DNA of 64,000 bases, from contig CP099840.1 of the NCBI GenBank assembly GCA_030062745.1, positions 30,817,006 through 30,881,005 on the forward strand. Reading direction: 5' to 3'. The stretch's first letter is position 1, and each line of letters starts with the position of its first letter. This document shows positions 1 to 10,555 of this stretch, piece by piece. This DNA comes from Capitulum mitella. Taxonomy: Eukaryota > Arthropoda > Thecostraca > Pollicipedomorpha > Pollicipedidae. Both the position numbers and the translations under genes were made by a program. The notes beneath the pieces were generated by a model that was given only the letters and a program-made list of their open reading frames with translations, did no database searches and was not told the DNA's origin.

Positions 1-119
1 CAGAGAGCCCTCTGCCGCTGAAATCATGCACATGATCCCTGCCTCGGCAGCGGCCGGTCGTCACCCGCCCGGTGCTCGGCGCCGGCCGCAGCTCTGAAGT
101 CCTAAACCAAGGGCGCGGC

Positions 120-275
120 AAGAGGGGTGCGGGGGGGGGGCAAGAGGGGAAGCTGTCACAAACTTTTTTTCAAATCAAGCATTGAGTCTAGGGACGGTGA
201 CTGGAAAGAACTGACCCAAAATGCGTCTTTGCCATCCCCCATCGCCCCCAACCGTGGAAGAATTCCTACGCCTCC
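120..275 (+). repeat. Dispersed repeat family X, copy 1
   Basis: A G-run, a run of seven T's, the string gactggaaagaact and then caaaatgc-tctttgcc recur in the same order and orientation at 12345-12500. The two copies are clearly diverged. No termini or target duplication can be defined, so the type of element is unknown. Bases 1-119 just upstream are GC-rich with nothing recognisable. Confidence 0.6.
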
Positions 276-911
276 GCCCGTAATTTGTTCATGCACTAAT
301 GAATCTGTTTAACTGTCACATATTGCCTCCAATCGTACCTGGTGGGACGAAATGGTGAAAACATCAAAAGATCCCAACACTCGATCCAGATATTCCAATA
401 TACCCATCCGAATATTCGAATCAAAAGTCGATCCCAATTCTCAGCTCTGCAGCGGACCTCTGATGTTGGACCGGCGTTAATTGGTCGTTGAATGGGCGGC
501 TGAATTTGACGTCAAGTCAGTCGTCAGTCGTGTGCTTAAAGTTTTTTTCAACTGACGCCACTCGCATTACGCATGCGCCGGGACTAATGCAGCGCTGCAT
601 ACAGGACGCGAGGAGGCACCACGGAATGTGACAGTATATTGGTTTATCTCACTGTCGACCCACCGTATATGCGTTATCCATTAGTTTATCTCACTATTAA
701 CGTGTCGTATTTTGTGCTCTCCGTTTCAAAATATTACATCGTTTAAAATCTTCATCTGGTCTGACCTCGCATGAATTGACAAGGTTAAATGTGCCTTGAA
801 GCACTAGATCTGTGTGAAAGACGATTTCATATGGAAAATTGCAATTGTACCTCGCATGTGACCCGAAATGATCACATTTTTTACGGTTTCATTGTTTTTA
901 ACTTAGAACAT
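276..911. other. No recognisable feature
   Basis: AT-rich non-coding sequence with no convincing open frame, repeat or RNA gene seen by eye. Confidence 0.5.
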
Positions 912-915
912 TTAA

Positions 916-2127
916 CCCTATTCCCGGAGGGCTAGACGGTATGGCCGATTCCCGGCAGGGGGGGAGGGCGGATTCGGCCCCCCCCCTGAGATCTCGAGAA
1001 CTACTTGTCCGATTTCATCGCAACAAACGGCAATCGATTTGCCGTGACGTAAACTACATTTCTATAAAAAGAAATTTTCAAAATTTTGAAATCTGTGGAT
1101 ACAGGGGGGCAAAAATGTCAAAATGGGGGGTACTTTTGGACTTCTTATAACTCCGTTGTTTATGAACCGATTTCGATGAAATTGGCATGAATCGAGAGAT
1201 TATGGATAGGGCTTTTACCATGGGTATGCAACTTTGAAATTTTGAGAAAATTCATGGGCGTTCACAGGGTTTCAAAAATAGCAGGATTAGTTTTCTAATA
1301 ACTGAATGAACAAAAGAGGCCAAAACACTTTTTTAGCCTCTGCTAGTCATGTTATGCTAAAGAAGTACAAATCGCATTACAATGTTTGTATAATGTTAGC
1401 ATAGGCGGTGCCAGGGACATGAAAAAGGGGGAACTGTCATGGCCACACGTTCTTCAGATCAACTTGTGACCTTTGACCTTAAATGACTTCCAGTGACCTT
1501 GGGGTCACTTGGAATGATGTCGTGTTCATTTGATATTATTTGTAAACGTTTTTAATCGTTTGAATTCGCTCTATTCAAAAACTTCATTTTTTGGCTTTTG
1601 CGATATAGGGTACTCGCACTGACATTTTAGGTCATAGCTCCGTGACCCGACCTGATATCGAGCTGAAATTTGGTACACAAGTAGAGGGCAGCCTTCTACG
1701 TCATATGTATTCCGGGTTTGGCATTTGAAAAAAACGGCGCCGAAATTATTGCAAAAAGACAAATTTTGACTTTTGACCTTGACCTGACCTTGTAAAGTGA
1801 CCTCAGATAAAGAAAATTGCATATGCACATTGCCCGACTATTTAGCTATACGTCCATATAAAGTTTTAAGTTTTATCTTAAAAACTCTGTTTTTGGCAGA
1901 CATTTTCCTTTTACCCTCAACATGGCCAAGAATGGCCTGAGGTGCCTCCCAAAACCGTTGCCTGGCTCTGCCCCTGAGCAAAAAAGAATTTTGAAATTTT
2001 GTCACGGCGCGTAGAAGGAATAGCTAGGAAAATTGACCAAGTTTCGTGAAGCTGCGTTAAACAGCCTGGAATTGGCAAGCAAAAAAACCCGAGGGGGGCG
2101 GATTCCGCCCCCCTGCCGGGAATAGGG
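916..2127 (+). mobile_element. TTAA-flanked non-autonomous piggyBac-like element, family A copy A1
   Basis: The 1212-bp unit is flanked by TTAA at 912-915 and 2128-2131. It starts CCCTATTCCCGG and ends CCGGGAATAGGG, a 12-bp perfect terminal inverted repeat. TTAA target duplication plus a TIR starting CCC is the hallmark of the piggyBac superfamily (family knowledge). Just inside each end is a GC-rich near-palindrome of the form GGGGGCGGATTC..CCCCC. The interior is AT-rich, without transposase coding, and carries clusters of TGACCT. Four other near-full-length copies lie at 8529, 14718, 22425 and 32138. It would have to be mobilised in trans. Confidence 0.9.
1467..1479 (-). promoter_or_regulatory. 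AGGTCA DR1 motif in A1
   Basis: Reads TGACCTTTGACCT on the + strand, i.e. AGGTCA-A-AGGTCA on the minus strand. This is the consensus direct repeat with 1-bp spacing bound by RXR/USP- and HNF4-type nuclear receptors. It is conserved in all five family A copies. Function is untested. Confidence 0.5.
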
Positions 2128-2131
2128 TTAA

Positions 2132-2639
2132 TGAAAAAACACTGAGACAAGTTACAGTACTTTGGGACAAGGGTGTCGTTTTATGTAAATGATCGTGGGG
2201 GGGGCCGAAAAGAAAGTCCGGCAGGGCAACTCTCCTCAAATTGGGTTTCTCAACGGATTTAACCCACTTTTTGGCCAACGACAATTTTAAAGTTTTTTGT
2301 TACCATTCGTCCGATAGAAAATGACGTTATATATATATATAAATATGTATATACGTAGGGAGAAGTGGATATATATATATACGATATGTTTACATCCGCA
2401 CTGTCACTCTGTTGTATGAAATTCATGATTCGTGGTTCCAGTTGTTATTCCAACTACCTTTTGCATGTTACTGTGTTAGTGTTAATTAGTGTTCAAATCA
2501 AAATATTGTTAAGGCTCAGAGAAACATTGATAGGGCTTAAATCAATATTGGTAGGCTCATAGCACTATCAAGCCTAAAGAAAACGACCGCCCTGAACAGT
2601 GTGCCCATTTGACCACAAAATCCGTCGCTATTTCATTTC
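2132..2639. other. AT-rich DNA with short TA microsatellite
   Basis: Contains two short (TA)n tracts around 2327-2341 and 2370-2381. Nothing else is recognised. Confidence 0.5.
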
Positions 2640-2850
2640 TAAATGTTTTGGATCATTTTATGCTTTATTCGATGCTTTCTCTCTATATATTATCTATTGG
2701 GGCCGTTCTTTTCGTTATTGTTGCGTATTTCCCTTGTTAAAAACAGCGGAAAATATGGAGGGGGGCAAATCAGCTTTGCATGAGCCAAAACCCACATTGG
2801 GGGACATAGTCCCCCAAAAGAGTTCAAACCGACACCCCTGCTTTGGTATG
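2640..2850 (+). repeat. Dispersed repeat family E, copy 1
   Basis: Shares an ordered series of blocks (atttccc-tttaaaa, cggaaaatat, tgagcc-aaac, acattggg, aa-cgacacccctg) with the reverse complement of about 46860-47110. The copies are in opposite orientation and diverged. It contains a small hairpin, gggggacatagtccccc, near 2800. No termini are identifiable. Confidence 0.6.
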
Positions 2851-3230
2851 CCAGAAGCCTTCGCTTTTCACTTTAAAGGGCTTGTGAATAAAAATAAATT
2901 GATGCAGTTTAGCTAAATTTTAGATTTGATTAAGAATTAAAGTTCAGGGGACATGTCGGATCACATTTGTAAGTTCACCTCGGTTGAAATGGATAATGTT
3001 TGACACTGAACATTTGATCACGAAGCTAAATTCCATTGATCCAGTCAAGGTCTTACTGCTTAAAAGTATGCTGGGTCATTCTAAAGGATCTCCAAGCAGA
3101 ACTTCAGTGCAATCGATGTACTATATTATGGCATCAACAGAGAGCAAAATAGATCTCAGTGTGTCAAAAAAAGGTCAAATAGTGCATGTGTCATCCGGAC
3201 CTGAAATGTTGACGGCATTGTCACATCCGG
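2851..3230. other. No recognisable feature
   Basis: AT-rich intergenic sequence. The 109-codon open frame here (2984-3313) has no recognisable domain and runs into a transposon end. Confidence 0.4.
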
Positions 3231-3234
3231 TTCA

Positions 3235-3440
3235 CCCTATTCCCGTACCCATAACGTTCGGGCGCATACCCGTATGGGGGTATTTCGTCTCCTCCCGATA
3301 TCTCGAGAACTAGCAGTCCGATTTCATCGCAGCAAGCCGCAATGGATTTGCAATGATATAAGCTACATTTTTATGGACAGGAGTTTTGAAAGTCTTCAAA
3401 GGGGTGGATACGGAAGGGGGGGGGGGGTGAAGAATAAGGA
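3235..3440 (+). mobile_element. Family C TTAA element, left end
   Basis: Begins CCCTATTCCCGTACCC after TTCA (a decayed TTAA). It then follows the family A left end: tctcgagaacta, ccgatttcatcgca, and a ggatac block. Homology fades after the G-run near 3425. The matching right end lies at 6246-7175, so the element appears split by about 2.8 kb that includes a piggyBac copy. Confidence 0.7.
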
Positions 3441-3874
3441 AATGTTTGTAAACTTGTTATGCTCTGATTTTCATGCAAACACCTCGATTTGGGAGTTAAT
3501 CCGGTACCGCCTGACGTGTTTTTGTGCCCGCGACCGCCTGGAGATGTCAAAAAGAGCACATCCCTGCTATCTCAGGATCTAACCCTCCTATCTGAACCGA
3601 TCTACCATCAATCGGTAGCCCTGAGTCTTGCGATTCAGAAAATGCCATGTTTGTCCTGGTCACGTGACTGGTGATGTCACAGGTGACGTAAAATGCATAA
3701 CACGACGTCCGAAAAACTAGCATCAGTTTATACATCATATCATGGGTAGTACTGGTCTAGGAGCCTTCAAATAGATGTTAAAAGGGAAGGTCACAATCTG
3801 CTGCATCAGAAGCATGCCAAAAAGCTTGAAAAATGTCTTGTGAAGGACAACCTAGGTCAGGTGAAATATTGCTC
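3441..3874. other. Unassigned sequence between family C fragment and piggyBac copy
   Basis: No gene recognised. Contains the 10-bp palindrome GTCACGTGAC near 3660 and a run of small TGAC-containing motifs. Confidence 0.4.
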
Positions 3875-4441
3875 TTAACCCATTAACGCCCAGCGGGTCA
3901 TTTTTGTCCCCTCGCCTTGAACGCCGGTGTACGCGGGGCCTGTGGACCAGGATCAGTTGTGAAGGTGGGGACGGAAGGTCCAAAGTCTTGACAGACATGT
4001 TTATCCGGAAACGAGTTCTCAGAACATCGGGGAACGAAATTAGCAGAACTTAATTCAGCGATGTTTGCAGCGTTTGGAAGGAGCCGGCCATATCTTATTG
4101 TTGGTAATGATATGTGTAGAACTGACATGAATCTCTGTGTTGCGCGAGAAACCAAAACACCTGGAAGCATGAGGCCATCGCAAGATATTGAACTGACCTC
4201 ACTTCTAACTTGTGATATGGCGCTAAATATAGAGGGGACAAAAACTACCCGCTGGGCGTTTCGCACATGTGGCAAGGCGTAGAGGGGCAAGGCACATGTG
4301 GCAAGGCAAGGAGGGGAGAGGCGTGACCGGAAACACGCAGTCGGTAATGCGAGGGTAGCGAGCGGTACGGTGGCTGTGTGTGCTTGTGAGCAGAGACATT
4401 CTATTGTGGATGAGCGGCGTTTGATCCCAGAGTGACCCGCG

Positions 4442-4991
4442 ATGCCAAGGATAAAATGTTTTTCGGCCAAAGAGGCCGTGGACATGATCCTGAACGAGCT
4501 TGATAACGAAGAAGGCCAAACGGACATAGTAAACATACCACCCGACAACGACCTCAGCGACGAAGACGAGATAGATGACAGCCTCACTGGGATTGCGGTG
4601 GTCACCGACGTACCTGGCACAGTAGAAGTTCGGCAAAAAGTGATATTGGTGTCTGCTGACTCGCATGGTGGACATGGCTATTGTAAACAGCTGGATCCTG
4701 CACAAGATCTCTGTGCCCAACGCCAAGAATCAGCTGTCCCAGCTCGAGTTCCGGCGCGAACTTGCCCTCGCGTACCAGCAGTGCGGCAACCGCACCACCG
4801 CCTGTCTGTCCACATCGCCAGCCCTCGTTCCGCACAGCATGCGGTACGACGGCGTGGGGCACCTGATCGGCCGCATGGAGGGCAGGCGTCGGTGTCGACT
4901 CGAGACCTGCACTCTGAAGAGCACGAAGTGGTGCGAAAAGTGTAAAGTGGCGCTGTGTCCCAAATGCTTCTCGCCCTACCACAGCAAATAA
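4442..4991 (+). pseudogene. piggyBac transposase remnant: N-terminus fused to C-terminal zinc domain
   Basis: Intact piggyBac transposases cut and rejoin DNA at TTAA through an RNase H-like DDD core. Here the start at 4442 opens MPRIKCFSAKEAVDMIL followed by an acidic stretch (DNDLSDEDEIDDS), typical of the family's N-terminus. Around 4625-4645 the frame shifts. The other frame then reads YWCLLTRMVDMAIVNSWIL, ending the catalytic domain, and LEFRRELALAY. Last comes the C-terminal cysteine-rich domain (CRLETC, WCEKCKVALCPKCF, YHSK), a zinc-binding cross-brace that contacts the TIR in known piggyBacs. The conserved catalytic aspartates lie in the missing middle. The stop at 4989-4991 overlaps an AATAAA, and another AATAAA is at 5125-5130. 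The frame change at the junction means no fused protein is expected. A short product from the internal ATG at 4665 would hold only the zinc domain. Confidence 0.88.
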
Positions 4992-5430
4992 ACGCGCGAG
5001 TGTGCCGACGTAAGTCGCGCTCACTAAGGCGCAGTATATGTGCACAATGTGAACAAGCTCGATGAGTGCGGAAAGTAAAAACGGTGCCAGGAACATTGCA
5101 GTGCTCTCGGAATTATATCTGGTAAATAAAGCCATCGATCTTGTAATAGTGCAGAACTGAAATAACGAGCCAAAACTAGTGCATGGTGTGGTGCATTGAC
5201 GTATCAGGTTTGAACGTAAACCTTGTCCGTGAATACAGAGTTACGGAGTTATGATATTGTCGGAAACGAAAATCTTCAGCTTTCGGGGATAGACAGCAAA
5301 ATTACATAACCTAAAAATGATATTAAGCGGATTATCAGACAGACAACCGGGGATCGCTGCTGATAATGCCGACCGGCCGGCCGCCCGGTGTGTGGACGGA
5401 CACGCCGAACCGGCAGCGTTGGCATGTCCC

Positions 5431-5456
5431 AAACGCCCAGCGGGTCATTTCTGTCC
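5431..5456 (+). repeat. Direct duplicate of the piggyBac left subterminal sequence
   Basis: The string ACGCCCAGCGGGTCATTT followed by c/t-TGTCCCCT occurs both at the extreme left (from 3885) and again here, in the same orientation, about 150 bp before the right end. It suggests a secondary rearrangement or a small nested derivative lacking its own left TTAA. Confidence 0.8.
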
Positions 5457-5591
5457 CCTGCCATAACTCGAAATCCAAAAAAAGGTGCTCGTTTCAAACG
5501 TTCAGAAAATCTTAGTTGGCACAAAAAGCCGGTGCGCTAAAAAAATAACAGCTTTGAAGGCTGGAAGTGGGCCTGGGCGTTAATGGGTTAA

Positions 5592-6245
5592 TTTACATGC
5601 CAATGATTGATACTTGCTCGCAGCCGCTTTGGTCGATGTGACAACAGGCTGAGGTGAAACCTTCTGAAGATCAGTTTTCCATTACCTACTTTTTATCCAG
5701 TCAAGGTCAGTCTTGGTCAGTTCAGATAAGGTTGCATTACTCTTCCTGGCAAAGAGCAATAATTACTCGGTGGGATTCTGGACTACGTCAAGTATAGAGC
5801 TGAAATGATATCCCATGATGATTAAATCTGCGCTCTCTGTTTCTCACGATAGGGAAGGTCAGCGGCCATCTCTTCTATCACCCACAATGCAGATCAGTCC
5901 CATTGTCATCATGCATGTGACCGAGCATGGCGCCTAATGCTGACGTTTCGCGGCTGCATATCCTGTTGAGGACCGTGTCCTATGTAAACCCAAATAATCC
6001 ATTCATTACATTCGCGAATATTATGAAAAAAACGATCCGTGTTCGCGCCACCGCCGAAAGAGGCGAAAACATGCTTGCAAGGGTGCACTTGTGACGTCAT
6101 ATCTCGATGACCTGACCTAATATAGAAATGATATTGATGTTAAAATATGCACCATTAATTGATGAAAAAGTAGTGAAAATTTGGCTGGGCTGACAATAAT
6201 GGTTATCCAAGAAAAACGGTTATAAAGATTATTCAAGAAAAGCCG
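5592..6245. other. Unassigned, AGGTCA-sprinkled sequence
   Basis: No gene. Contains loose matches to the family A/C core (caaggtcag, gacctgacctaatat, gagctgaaatgatatc), so it may be decayed transposon interior. Confidence 0.4.
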
Positions 6246-7175
6246 AGGGGCGCCCTATTTGTCACCCCCCAAAGCGATGCCGGGTTGATCGATAAACTTT
6301 CCGTTTGGCTCATGCGTTTAGAGTTTCGAGAAAACTCATAGGCGTTCACAAAAACTTGGAAAAATGAGATGAATATGTATGTTTTTTTGAAACGGCATTA
6401 ATATAAAAGTTAAAAATATAAAAAAAAACTTACTGCCCATGCTATACTTCAGAAAAACAAATCGTATTGCAATACTTATACAATGTTGGCATGGGCGGGG
6501 CCAGGGGAAACTGTGATGATCACATGTTCTTCAGATCAGCTTAGGACCTTTGGCCTGCAATGATATCAAATGACTTCGGAGTCTCGCGGTATTTGAATGG
6601 ATCATATTTCTAAAAGTCCTGTGAATGACCGTCGTGATACAGGGTACGCGCAGACATTTTGGGTCATAGCTCCGTGGCCTGATCTGATATCGATCTGAAA
6701 CGTGAAACATAAGTAGAAGATGCTGTGCTGGATCGCATACGTTCTGAAGTTTCCATTTTGGAAATGAGCGTCAGTTTTTTTACATAACATCAGTTTTGAT
6801 TGTTGTCCTTGATCTGCCGTTATGAAATGACCTCAGATCAACAAAATGTTTCTTCGTATGCTTTCCCAGTTGTTTGCCTATGCACTCACATGGATGCTAC
6901 AGGATGCACCAGTAAGGTTTTATTTTAAGGACTTTTTTGCAGCTATTTTTCTTTTCCATATAACAGTGCCAAAACTGGCTTGAGATGCAGCCCAAAAATC
7001 TGCCCTGCCTCCGCCCCTTGGCAAGACAAAATTGTGAGAAATTGACAAAACATGGAGGAAAAACTGATAGGAAGAGTCATCAAGTTTCGCAAGGCTGCTT
7101 AAAAAAAAACTAGATATGCCTGCAAAAAAAAACGGAAGGAGCCTTCCACAGGCCCCCACCCATACGAGAATAAGG
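6246..7175 (+). mobile_element. Family C TTAA element, right part
   Basis: Follows the family A interior in order: gagaaaactcat-ggcgttcac, acaatgtt-gcat-ggcgg-gccagg, cttcagatcagctt, ggtcatagctccgtg, gatctgatatcgatctgaaa. It ends CCCCCACCCATACGAGAATAAGG followed by TTAA at 7176-7179. That terminus is complementary in pattern to the left end at 3235 (CCCTATTCCCGTACCC), supporting one element split in two. Confidence 0.75.
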
Positions 7176-7179
7176 TTAA

Positions 7180-8524
7180 GCCATTAGCCTAATCGGTCGA
7201 ATGTGATCATCTAAACATCATTCATACCTGATCCAGAGAGGCGGTGGTAAATGGTCGAATGTGATCACGTGGCGCGGCTATTACTCGTTTAGTTGCGGTG
7301 AGCTGATGAGGTTGGCATTTGACCAGGAGAAAAGACCCAGCCTGGTCCCGGCAAGTCTGGCGTTCAGGAGAGCCGCCCAACGCCGCCGAGCGAGAGTTAA
7401 CAGCCCGCAGACGATTATTGACAGGGACCGATCAGACGGGTCCCACTTAAAGGGCCCATCAGACGGAGCCTCTCCACAAGGCAGACCAAACGGGACCTCT
7501 CCACAGGATGGACATCGCAACAGGGCGGACCAGACGTGACCTCTCCACAGGGCGGACTAGACGTGACGCTCCACAGGGCCCCTCTCGAAAGAGATCCATC
7601 AACAGAGGACGATCAGATCGTCTCATGAATTGATCGTTGCCTGACTCTGCAATAGCGCGCTGGACGGATTTACGTTCGAAATAAATCAGTGATGCCATGA
7701 CGATGACGTGCCCGGCTTATCGTCTACAAAGAGCTGGCACACCAGCTGATGTATGAGAGGGAAGTGCGCGGTGCCTTGATTCACCCGGTATATTTTTCCC
7801 ACGCACAAAAAGTGCTAAAAATAACACAATAAAACAAACCAACATGGAACGTGTGACCAAATCATGCGAATGATTTTTCTTAATGCCAGAACACGATGAG
7901 ACATCACAGGTTGTAGTTTTCCCATTTTACGAAGTTCATTTAGATTTCCAAGAACGAATGCATTGCAACTCCATAAACGCAGCATCTCTCTTGGCATTGC
8001 CACATGACGCACGGAGGGAGTTTTACATCGACATCCTAGCCTTTGAACTAAAACAATCTGCAGATGGGATTACTGGTTGAAATGAGCGCCGAGGATGGTT
8101 TGTATGCTGTGAAAATCCGTTCCGGTGAGAGGACCAACCTCGCAACATACCTATTCCGGCGGTGGTTCCCGCCGCTGGCTGGCTTTATCTGTTTGTCAGA
8201 CAGTTTGACTCCAGCGATGCACCGCCTCATTATACTTCGGCCCACTGAGGCTCGGCATCAGTGTCCTGCTATTGCTTTCATCCCCATTTTGACATGGTGA
8301 TTTCTCAGTCGTAATGAAGTTGTCCAGTTATACACACCATTAAAAGAACGATCTCCTTCTAAAGAAGAACTAAGACGAGGCGCTCTGGAATTCGCTTTCT
8401 TTTAATTGATTTAATTGCTTCCAGTCGACTTTAATTTGATTTCTTCGTCGTTTTCAAGATACATTGTCGATACTGCAACCGGTAGAAAGATTGGCGGTTA
8501 TGTGAATACACCCAAGGTTCAGTC
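7180..8524. other. Intergenic sequence with a short degenerate tandem array
   Basis: Between about 7425 and 7580 the phrases cagacg-gac and ctctccacaggg recur every ~30 bp (roughly five degenerate units). The remainder holds no recognisable gene; the short open frames at 7883 and 8064 have no family signature. Confidence 0.5.
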
Positions 8525-8528
8525 TTAA

Positions 8529-9737
8529 CCCTATTCCCGGAGGGCTAGACGGTATGGTCGATTCCCGGCAGGGGGGCGGATTCGGCCCCCCCCCCCCGAG
8601 ATCTCGAGAACTACTCGTCCGATTTCATTGCAACAAACGGCAATCGATTTGCCGTGACGTGAACTACACTTTTATAAAAAGAAATTTTCAAAATTTTGAA
8701 ATCTGTGGATACAGGGGGCAAAAACGTCAAAATGGGGGCGTACTTTTGGACTCCTTATAACTCCGTTGTTTATCGACCAATTTCGATGAAATTGGCATGA
8801 ATCGAGAGATTATAGATAGGGCTTTTACCGTGGGTCCGCAAACCTGAAATTTTGAGAAAATTCATGGGCATTCACGGGGTTTCAAAAATAGGATTAGTTT
8901 TCTAACAAATGAATGAACAAAAGAGGCAAACACCCTTTTTGGCTTCTGCTAGTCATGTTATACTAAAGATGTACAAATCGCATTACAATGTTTGTATAAT
9001 GTTAGCATAGGCGGTGCCAGGGACATGAAAAAGGGGAAACTGTCATGGTCACACGTTTCTCAGATCAACTTGTGACCTTTGACCTTAAATGACCTCCAGT
9101 GACCTTGGGGTCACTTGGAATGATCTCGTGTGCATATAATATTATCTGTAAACGTTTTCAATCATTTGAATTCACTCTATTTCAAAAATTTCATTTTATG
9201 GCTATTGCGATATAGGGTACGCGAACGGACATTTTAGGTCATAGGTCCGTGACCCGAGCTGATATCAAGCTGAAACTTGCTACACAAGTAGAGGGCACCC
9301 TTCTACGTCATATATATTCCGTGTTTGGCATTTGAAAAAAACGGCCTTGAAATTATTGCAAAAAACAAATTTTTACTTTTGACCTTGACCTGACCTTGTA
9401 AAATGACCTCAGATAAACAAAATTACATCTGCTCATTGCCCAACTATCTAGCTGTACATCCATATATAGTTTTAAGTTCTATGTTAAGTTAAAAACTCTG
9501 TTTTTGACAGATATTTTTCTTTTACCCTCAACATGTCCAAAAATGGCATGAGGTGCCTCCCAAAAACGTTGCCTGGCTCCGCCCCTGAGCAAAATAGAAT
9601 TTTGAAATTTTGTCACGGCACGTAGAAAGAATAGCTAGGAAAAGTCACCAAGTTTCGTGAAGCTGCATTAAAAAAGCCTGGAATTGGCAAGCAAAAAACC
9701 CGAGGGGAGCGGATTCAGCCCCCTGCCGGGAGTAGGA
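8529..9737 (+). mobile_element. Family A element, copy A2
   Basis: 1209 bp between TTAA 8525-8528 and TTAA 9738-9741, collinear with A1. The right TIR is mutated (GGGAGTAGGA instead of GGGAATAGGG). No transposase coding. Confidence 0.9.
9073..9085 (-). promoter_or_regulatory. AGGTCA DR1 motif in A2
   Basis: TGACCTTTGACCT on the + strand, identical to the A1 motif. Two further TGACC half-sites follow within 35 bp. Confidence 0.5.
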
Positions 9738-9741
9738 TTAA

Positions 9742-10551
9742 CGCTGATATGAAATACCGATTATGAAAGATAACGTAACTGTTGGTTGCAGATTGGGAAT
9801 AATTGTTAGTAATTCTCGTCAAATACCTGACTGACAGGCCTTTCTGCCGTTAATCCAGTGTGTTCATCGTTTCTGCCTATGTTGGGATTTTAGTTTACAT
9901 CTTTGGCTTCGATGTAAACTTAGGTACATTTTTTAAGAAACTCCAATCTATCGCAAAACCCATAACCCGGTGCAAACCAGGACCTTGGCGCAAACCCACA
10001 AGTGGATACTGAACTAAAACGCATGGAATATGCTGCACGAATCCACTCGGCCATTTGCATCTTCCCGAACAGTTCTCTTTCACCACGGCCTGCCAGCGTT
10101 TGTGAACAACATTCGCATCAACGCGTCAGCTGCAAAAATAAATGAAGTGGACAAAGAAGAAGTACCGGGGCATTTAGAATTAACGCATGGATTTATTTTT
10201 CCGCTGGTGGTTGCATTAATGAAAATAATCACTTGTAACGTGCATTTTCCGGAAGCTGAAAAGACACTTTTTCTTCGAGGATAGCCACTGGTAATTTTTA
10301 ATATGATGCCGTTTTTGAGTTGCCTTGATGTCGCATTACACAAGACCAGAAATTCAAACGAGTCAAATCATATTTTGAACCAAAATCCATCGCTTTAACC
10401 CAGCGCAAGTGGATGAGTTTTTCAAGGTCCGAAAGACACCATCTGCAAACATCATTTTGAGTGTCATCCCCAGGTTTCTGGCCAATGGTAATTTTGGTTG
10501 TCTGAAAATCGGCAAATGCGGAACACAACAAAGAGAACGGCGTCAGTGGCG
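9742..10551. other. No recognisable feature
   Basis: AT-rich intergenic sequence; short open frames on both strands lack recognisable motifs. Confidence 0.4.
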
Positions 10552-10555
10552 TTAA

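Larger units (their letters stand above)
3879..5587 (+). mobile_element. piggyBac transposon, internally deleted copy
   Basis: The 1709-bp unit lies between TTAA at 3875-3878 and TTAA at 5588-5591. Both ends carry the 15-bp perfect TIR CCCATTAACGCCCAG, inverted. It contains the two ends of a piggyBac transposase gene (4442-4991) but lacks the catalytic middle; intact piggyBac elements are usually about 2.3 kb or more. The TIR differs from family A, so this is a separate lineage. It may be non-autonomous but could still be cut in trans because both ends are intact. Confidence 0.9.

Noticed and set aside
941..1150. Small ORF (69 codons) recurring in family A copies
   Set aside because: It recurs because the DNA element recurs. 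A3 lacks it, the G-run shifts its frame between copies, and no domain is recognisable.
916..2127. Family A considered as LTRs or retroelements
   Set aside because: Ends are inverted, not direct, repeats; flanks are exactly TTAA; no reverse transcriptase, primer-binding site or poly(A) tail is present.
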